DNA from: Streptosporangiaceae bacterium
Lineage (GTDB): Bacteria > Actinomycetota > Actinomycetes > Streptosporangiales > Streptosporangiaceae
Assembly: GCA_030045175.1 (NCBI GenBank)
Contig: JASIBM010000197.1
Location: forward strand, 1-5,349
DNA: 5,349 nucleotides
Direction of reading: 5' to 3'
Every line of letters starts with the position of its first letter. Position 1 is the first letter of the stretch. A program made the position numbers and the translations under genes. This document shows, in pieces, positions 5,254 to 5,349 of the stretch. Under the pieces are notes generated by a model that saw only the letters and a list, made by a program, of their open reading frames with translations, had not been told where the DNA came from and did not search any database.

Positions 5254-5349
5254 CTAGTGGGCGTAGTGGCCGCGGTAATACTCGAACACGAAGCCGATGA
5301 CGCTCAGCACCACGGCCAGCATGCCGATCAGGAACAACCACCAGCCGAT
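5254..5349 (-). CDS. ctaF: cytochrome c oxidase subunit IV, C-terminal fragment
   Basis: Only the last 31 codons and the TAG stop are inside the window; the gene continues past the right edge. The fragment is one membrane helix (WWLFLIGMLAVVLSVIGFVF) followed by EYYRGHYAH at the C-terminus. Actinobacterial CtaF, the small four-helix subunit IV of the aa3 oxidase, ends in the same way, with a final helix and FEYY plus a short polar, His-containing tail; the mycobacterial protein, as I recall it, ends FEYYVGPEKH. The genomic setting agrees: in Mycobacterium tuberculosis the ctaF-ctaC pair also runs convergently towards ctaE-qcrCAB, with other genes between. I therefore expect ctaC to lie just to the right. 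The call rests on a short fragment, but motif and context agree. Confidence 0.88.
   Translation of the reverse strand: MGWWLFLIGMLAVVLSVIGFVFEYYRGHYAH

Noticed and set aside
5093..5341. 82-codon minus-strand open frame bridging ctaF and the nitroreductase gene
   Set aside because: It overlaps both genes out of frame and lacks a recognisable product. The CtaF-type ending EYYRGHYAH and the AAGGAGG-preceded nitroreductase explain the DNA better.

Overview
The window is high-GC DNA with strong third-position G/C bias and frequent GTG starts. It comes from an actinomycete: the proteins have architectures typical of Actinomycetota, namely a diheme cytochrome c subunit (QcrC), a three-helix Rieske protein with a twin-arginine before its last helix, a cytochrome b with a long C-terminal extension, and a five-helix oxidase subunit III. 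The genus cannot be fixed from this sequence. From memory, the proteins resemble mycobacterial and streptomycete homologues but have their own insertions and tails, so a non-mycobacterial actinomycete is most likely.

Layout. Bases 1-156 hold no gene. They contain two perfect copies and a partial third copy of a 35-bp GC-rich tandem repeat (1-87), each full copy carrying a hairpin, followed by a possible promoter just before ctaE. Bases 157-4430 are one tight plus-strand operon, ctaE-qcrC-qcrA-qcrB: an 8-nt gap, then an 8-nt overlap, then a 4-nt overlap. Bases 4431-4542 are a convergent intergenic region packed with short inverted repeats, including a 10-bp-stem hairpin that probably ends transcription from both sides. 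On the minus strand, 4543-5205 encodes an FMN-type nitroreductase-family protein. At 5254-5349 are the last 31 codons of ctaF (oxidase subunit IV), running off the right edge.

How the genes work together. QcrB, QcrA and QcrC form the actinobacterial menaquinol:cytochrome c reductase (complex III, bcc). CtaE and CtaF belong to the aa3-type cytochrome c oxidase (complex IV). In Actinomycetota these form an obligate III-IV supercomplex in which the two hemes of QcrC replace a diffusible cytochrome c. Electrons go from menaquinol through the QcrA cluster to the QcrC hemes, then to the oxidase and oxygen, while protons are moved across the membrane. The nitroreductase is not a known part of this complex; its place between qcrB and ctaF may be incidental or may reflect redox-linked co-expression.

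I do not see a novel multi-gene system. This is an ordinary core respiratory locus. The points worth a second look are the upstream repeat array, the histidine-rich QcrB tail, the palindrome cluster at the convergent junction, the extra loop in CtaE and the embedded nitroreductase.
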